From contig JAUCEF010000004.1 in the NCBI GenBank assembly GCA_033558025.1, forward strand, positions 2,418,001 to 2,482,000: a DNA stretch of 64,000 bases, in the 5' to 3' direction. A program made the position numbers and the translations under genes. Below, one piece after another: positions 59,972 through 64,000 of the stretch; positions within the stretch are counted from its first letter, which is position 1, and every line of letters begins with the position of its first letter. This stretch comes from Phytophthora sp. 'mugwort' (taxonomy: Eukaryota > Oomycota > Peronosporomycetes > Peronosporales > Peronosporaceae). Under the pieces are notes generated by a model. The model did not search any database. It had not been told where the DNA came from and saw only the letters and a list, made by a program, of their open reading frames with translations.

Positions 59972-62634
59972 TCAATGCGAAGTCCCACGAATGCCGAGAG
60001 CCGCCGTCAGATCCGTATGGCGTGGTCCCGCGAGAGCCTTCGTCATGATGTCCGCTAGCATCACAGAAGTCTCGCAGTACTCGAGCTTGACTTCACCGCG
60101 CTTCACTTCATCGCGGATGTGGTGGTACTTGATGTCGATGTGCTTGGCGCGACCGTGGTTTACTGGGTTCTTCGTCATCTTGATGCACGACTGGTTGTCT
60201 TCGCGGATCATGAGCTCGGGTCCAGTCTCATTAGCGGCCGCCAGAATCTCGCGCAGCAGGCGATGAATCCACTTGCCTTCTTGGATCGCCAGACTGAGTG
60301 CGATGTACTCCGCCTCACTCGTAGACAGCGAAACACCTGACTGCTTCTTGCTTCCCCAGCTCACTGGTGCACCCATTAGCATGAACGTGTAGCCGGAAGT
60401 CGACTTGCGGTCCGCGAGGTCGCCAGCCCAGTCCGCGTCCGAGTACCCGCGAAAGTCGATGTTGTCACCCGGCTTGAAGCAGATCCCATGCGTCTTTGTG
60501 CCTTGCAGGTAGCGAAAGATACGCTTGACCGCAACCCAGTGTTCTTCTTGAGGGTTCTCCATGAAGCGCGACGCATAGCCAACGGCGTACGCGATGTCCG
60601 GGCGCGTGGCAGTCATCAAGTGCATCAGAGCACCAACAGCTTCGCGAAACGGAGCGTTCACCTTGGTCGCTGCGTCACTTGAAATCAGTCGAGTGCTTAT
60701 GTCGACGGGACTCACCACGGCCTTGCACTCGTCCATACCAAAACGCTTGAGAATGTCATCCACATAGCGGCGCTGACACATCGTCACGCTGCCGTCCGGG
60801 CCGTCCACCAATTCGATCCCAAGAACGAACGCGCACTTGCCGCTATCGGTCATCTCGAAGCGTGTCTTGAGGTCGGTCTTCGTGCGTGAGATCAGTTCGG
60901 GTGAACTTCCGGTAATCAGCACGTCATCCACGTAGACCAGCACTAGCACGCAGTGACCGTCAACGATCTTGATGTAGAGGCACGGGTCGAACGCCGATAC
61001 TTGAAAGCCGATGGAGCACACGAACTCGTCGAAGGTCTCGTTCCACACGCGCGAAGCTTGCTTGAGACCGTAAATCGCCTTCACCAATTCCAGGCAGTCG
61101 AAATCACCATCCAGCTCGACGCCTTCTGGCACCACGCAGTACACGACTTCCTTCATGATGCCGTACAGAAATGCCGTTACCACGTCGAGTTGGTCGAGGG
61201 GCCAGCCAAAATACTTGGCAATCGCGATGATCATGCGCAGCGTCACGTACTTGACCACGGGCGAGAACGTCTCGGTGTAGTCGATGCCGTACTTCTGCTT
61301 GAACCCCTTGGCCACGAGGCGCGCCTTGTACTTCTCGATCGATCCGTCCGCTTTGCGCTTGATCTTGAACACCCACTTGGTGCCGATGGCGCGTTGTCCG
61401 TTAGGCAACTTGGCAGCACGAAACACACCACGAAGTCGCATCGATTCGAGCTCAGCACGAATCGCTTTGCGCCAGTGCACTTGGTCGGGGCCGTTCACCG
61501 CTTCTTGGAATGTCGTCGGCTCCGATAGATCGCCTGCTTCGACGGCATTGGCACTTGCACGCCAAAAAACTGGTGGAGTCGATTCTTCATCTTGGTCTCC
61601 AGACTTTTCTTCTTCGTCTGCGTCTGCTCGGTGCGGAGGGGAGTAGTTCGGCGCACTTGCTTCTTCCAGTCCAGGTCGATGACGCACAGCTCGCGGTTTT
61701 CTGGCAGCTTCATCTTCGTCACTCGGGCGGCTCTTGCGCTTCCCTGCCTGCGTGTACTCCGTCTGGCGGAAACCATCATTGTCGATGTCGAGCGAGTCGA
61801 AGTCCAGGTCGTCGACATCTTCATCGGAAATCGTCGGTGAACATCCAAAGGTCGACTCATCGAAGTTGACATCGCGACTGATGACCACCTGCCCCGCCTC
61901 GATGTCATAAAGTCGATACGCCTTGGACACTTCTTCGTAACCCAGGAACAGTCCAGCGCGAGCCTTGGGATCCCACTTGAGCCGCTTCTCCTTCGGAGTC
62001 AGAATGTACGTCCGACAGCCGAACACACGCATGTGCTTCACACTCGGCTTGGAGTTGTAAACGATCTCGAACGGAGTCTTGTGCTCGATCTTGGGTGACG
62101 GCAGACGATTCTTCACGTAGATGGCAGTCATGGCCGCCTCAGCCCAGAAACACTTGTCCAGCTTAGCGTGATGCAGCATGCTGCGGCCGATCGTGACGAT
62201 AGTTCGGATAGCTCGCTCTGCCGTGCCGTTCGTCTGGTGCGCGTACGGAACCGTGGTTTGCTGCTCGATGCCTTCGTCTTCGTAGAAGTCGTTGAGCGAG
62301 TTGGTCGTAAACTCACGAGCTCCGTCGTGCCGCACAAACTTGACCTTCTTGCCGAACTGCTTCTGCACCTTCATGATGTACGTCTTGATGCAGTCTTCGC
62401 TCTCCGACTTGGCACGCAGACAGAAACCCTTCATGCATCCACTGGCTTCGTCCACGATCAGTAGCAGGTACTTGCTGCCGCCAAGCGAGTTTTCCTCCAT
62501 GGGTCCGCAGATGTCGAAGTGGAGCAGCTCAAATGTGTCGTAGCGACGCTTGTCACGGTTGCTTGGGAATGGTTTTTGGACCATTTTACCTTGCTGGCAA
62601 CCACGACACAGACTTGGTCCGCTCGACTTGAAAG
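59972..62634 (-). pseudogene. B2-ii polyprotein, C-terminal segment (IN-RT-RNase H), interrupted
   Basis: Open from the A1-v boundary ([16 protein letters not shown]) to the stop at 59972. It holds the integrase zinc-binding cysteines, DDE core ([24 protein letters not shown]), acidic linker ([15 protein letters not shown]), RT with YVDD at 60923-60934, and RNase H, ending in RGTSH. It preserves the reading frame that B2-i has lost. Gag and protease should lie beyond the right edge, on the other side of A1-v. Confidence 0.92.
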
Positions 62635-62988
62635 TGTTGTCAAGGAGACGTCTCGACCAGCTGCTGTATACCGGTAGGATACCGGTATGACCTTCACTCA
62701 GTGGCATCGCAATCATCCTGTGATTACGAGACGAAGATTACGTCACGGTGTTTATGGGACGGTGTTTACGCCACGGACAATTACGCCATGGGTGGGTACA
62801 AGATTGTGGGTACATGATGGGCTCTACGTGGCACTCCCTGATTGGCTGAAGTAACTCAGTATCCAGTAGAGAATCCAGTAGAGTGTACCCAGTAGGTAGA
62901 ACTGTAGGCTTAGAGGTAGCAAGGAGTTTGCGAACTAAGGACCTAAATCGATCACTTTGCATTTTGCCATCAAGTGACCAAGCCTTTT
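62635..62988 (+). repeat. A1-v 5' LTR (354 bp)
   Basis: Full-length A1 LTR; a private base change (ATCGATCAC for ATCAATCAC) lies just upstream of the INR. Confidence 0.94.
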
Positions 62989-62992
62989 GGTT

Positions 62993-64000
62993 ATGAGCCC
63001 AAGCCCCGTCTTCCCTGACCAAGACCCCGACTACGCCTTCGCCATGGAAGCCACTTCGACTACGACCGCCCGCATCAACAAGTTCGACGGAACTAACTTC
63101 CACACGTGGAAGTTCAAGATGCAGATGGTGCTCGAGGAGCGCGAACTGTGGGAAGTGACAAGTGGGGAAGTGAAGCTGGAGCACTGCCAGACTGCGGCGG
63201 ATCAAGCGCTCTTTCGGAAGAAGTCGCGCAAGGCGCTGGCGATGATCTGTCTCGCGATGGAGGATTCGCAGCTGCCGCTGGTTCGCTCGGCGAGTGGCGC
63301 GCATGATGCATGGTCAAGACTGGAAGGACACTTCGAGAAGAAGAGTTTGGCCAACAAGCTCTTTCTTCGTCGACATTTCTTCACGACGATGATGGACGAA
63401 GGTGATGATGTGCTGGAGCACATCAACAAGATCAAGACGCTGGCGGAGCAGCTCGACGCAGTGGGCGCTCCGGTCAGCGAGGACGACTTGGTGATCACGC
63501 TTTTGGGAAGTCTGAGCGAGTCGTACCAGTTCCTGATCACGGCGTTGGAGTCGAGAGCCGACTCACTGTCGTGGGAACTCGTGACGTCTCGGCTGCTGCA
63601 TGAGGACATGAAGCGCAAGGAACAAGGTGGCGGTACGGACGGCACCGCGCACGGTCAAGGTCAAGCGTTCATGACAAGCGACAACAAGCGCAAGGGTCGG
63701 CAGGCGCAGAAGACTAGTGCCTGTCACTACTGTGGCGAGCACGGACATTGGATCGCTAAGTGTCCGGTGCGAATCCGCGAGAACGCGGAGCGGCAGAGGC
63801 AGAGGCCGCAACGAGCGAATGTCGCGCAGAGTGAAGATGACTCTGGCGACTTCCTCTTCTCGGTTGGTGGTAACACGGGTGCCTCCAAGTCGAATGGAGT
63901 GTGGCTGGTCGACTCGGGTGCGACGCAGCACATGACGTACTCGAAGGAGTACATGAAGAACTACAAGAAGATCTCTCCGGTGGACGTGCATCTCGCGGAC
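62993..64000 (+). CDS. A1-v Copia polyprotein, N-terminal part (gag-protease), runs off window
   Basis: 336 codons open to the edge. The start is the ATG in the PBS. Gag has MEATSTTTARINKFDG (one extra Thr and Asp to Glu versus other A1 copies), zinc knuckle CHYCGEHGHWIAKC, a duplicated QR (ERQRQRPQRAN), and protease LVDSGATQH. Mid-gag is A1-type (TTMMDEGDDVLEHINKI). Integrase, RT and RNase H would follow beyond 64000. Confidence 0.92.
   Translation, partial: MSPSPVFPDQDPDYAFAMEATSTTTARINKFDGTNFHTWKFKMQMVLEERELWEVTSGEVKLEHCQTAADQALFRKKSRKALAMICLAMEDSQLPLVRSASGAHDAWSRLEGHFEKKSLANKLFLRRHFFTTMMDEGDDVLEHINKIKTLAEQLDAVGAPVSEDDLVITLLGSLSESYQFLITALESRADSLSWELVTSRLLHEDMKRKEQGGGTDGTAHGQGQAFMTSDNKRKGRQAQKTSACHYCGEHGHWIAKCPVRIRENAERQRQRPQRANVAQSEDDSGDFLFSVGGNTGASKSNGVWLVDSGATQHMTYSKEYMKNYKKISPVDVHLAD

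Larger units (their letters stand above)
59615..62634 (-). mobile_element. B2-ii: Copia-type element (minus), interrupted by A1-v
   Basis: 3' LTR 59615-59964, coding 59972-62634, then A1-v enters at GAAAG (62630-62634). The 5' part should continue to the right of the window beyond A1-v. It is near-identical to B2-i in the opposite orientation and lacks the 5-bp duplication of B2-i. Confidence 0.93.
62635..64000 (+). mobile_element. A1-v: Copia-type element, right-truncated by window edge
   Basis: 5' LTR 62635-62988 (354 bp), PBS 62989-63000, coding from 62993 past the edge. The left target is GAAAG (62630-62634). Pure A1 gag like A1-i. Confidence 0.94.

Noticed and set aside
1..64000. CRISPR arrays, tRNA/rRNA genes, bacterial operons, phage or defence systems
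   Set aside because: No repeat-spacer pattern, cloverleaf or prokaryotic gene organisation; repeats are LTRs and the initiator tRNA match is a primer-binding site, not a tRNA gene.

Overview
The window is wall-to-wall LTR retrotransposon. Every base from 1 to 64000 can be assigned to a Ty1/Copia-type (Pseudoviridae-like) element, an element fragment, or a short rearranged piece of one; I see no host gene, tRNA, rRNA or CRISPR. The host is most likely an oomycete, probably Phytophthora-like. The domain order protease-integrase-RT-RNase H is Ty1/Copia. The LTR transcription-start region of family A carries TCACTTT followed by GCATTTTGC, which fits the oomycete initiator (INR, YCAYTYY) and flanking promoter region (FPR, MAWTTTNC) consensus. 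Species is not established.

Two families, each with two subfamilies, are present (names A1, A2, B1, B2 are mine). Family A: LTR of 354 bp (A1; a 332-bp deletion variant exists) or 313 bp (A2), TGTTG...CTTTT, polyprotein about 1376-1379 aa. Family B: LTR of 343/344 bp (B1) or 350 bp (B2), TATTG...ATCA, polyprotein about 1346 aa. Both have a primer-binding site GGTTATGAGCCCAAGC directly after the 5' LTR, which contains the polyprotein start codon and matches the anticodon arm of initiator tRNA-Met rather than a tRNA 3' end. In family A the stop codon lies inside the 3' LTR.

Layout. 1-8384: tandem A1 array on the minus strand, two polyproteins sharing one LTR, inserted into a B-type element (HB, plus). 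8385-8875, 13616-13840 and 32770-32907: HB remnants. 8876-13615: intact B1 (minus) in HB. 13841-32769: A2-i (plus) in the HB 3' LTR, itself split by B1-ii (14944-24426, minus), which is split by B1-iii (18009-22748, plus, intact), and by A2-ii (26840-31557, plus, intact). 32908-43489: A2-iii/A2-iv tandem array, split by HB on the left and by A1-iii (33174-37944). 43490-43893: a full A2 LTR plus a 91-bp partial LTR at a rearranged junction. 43894-44904: B1-iv fragment. 44905-59203: B2-i (plus), split by B1-v (47239-56778), split in turn by A1-iv (49979-54787, intact). 59204-59614: inverted B1 fragment. 59615-62634: B2-ii (minus), interrupted by A1-v (62635 to beyond 64000).

Five-base target-site duplications fix the nesting order and reach five levels (A2-iii < HB < A2-i < B1-ii < B1-iii). 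Complete uninterrupted polyprotein ORFs occur at 3909-8048, 9227-13267, 18357-22397, 27157-31287 and 50337-54476; A1-iii (33582-37655) lacks only its normal start codon. The strongest biological reading is a transposon-in-transposon island of the kind reported for oomycete centromeres. The most unusual molecular feature is the overlap of start codon, primer-binding site and tRNA anticodon.
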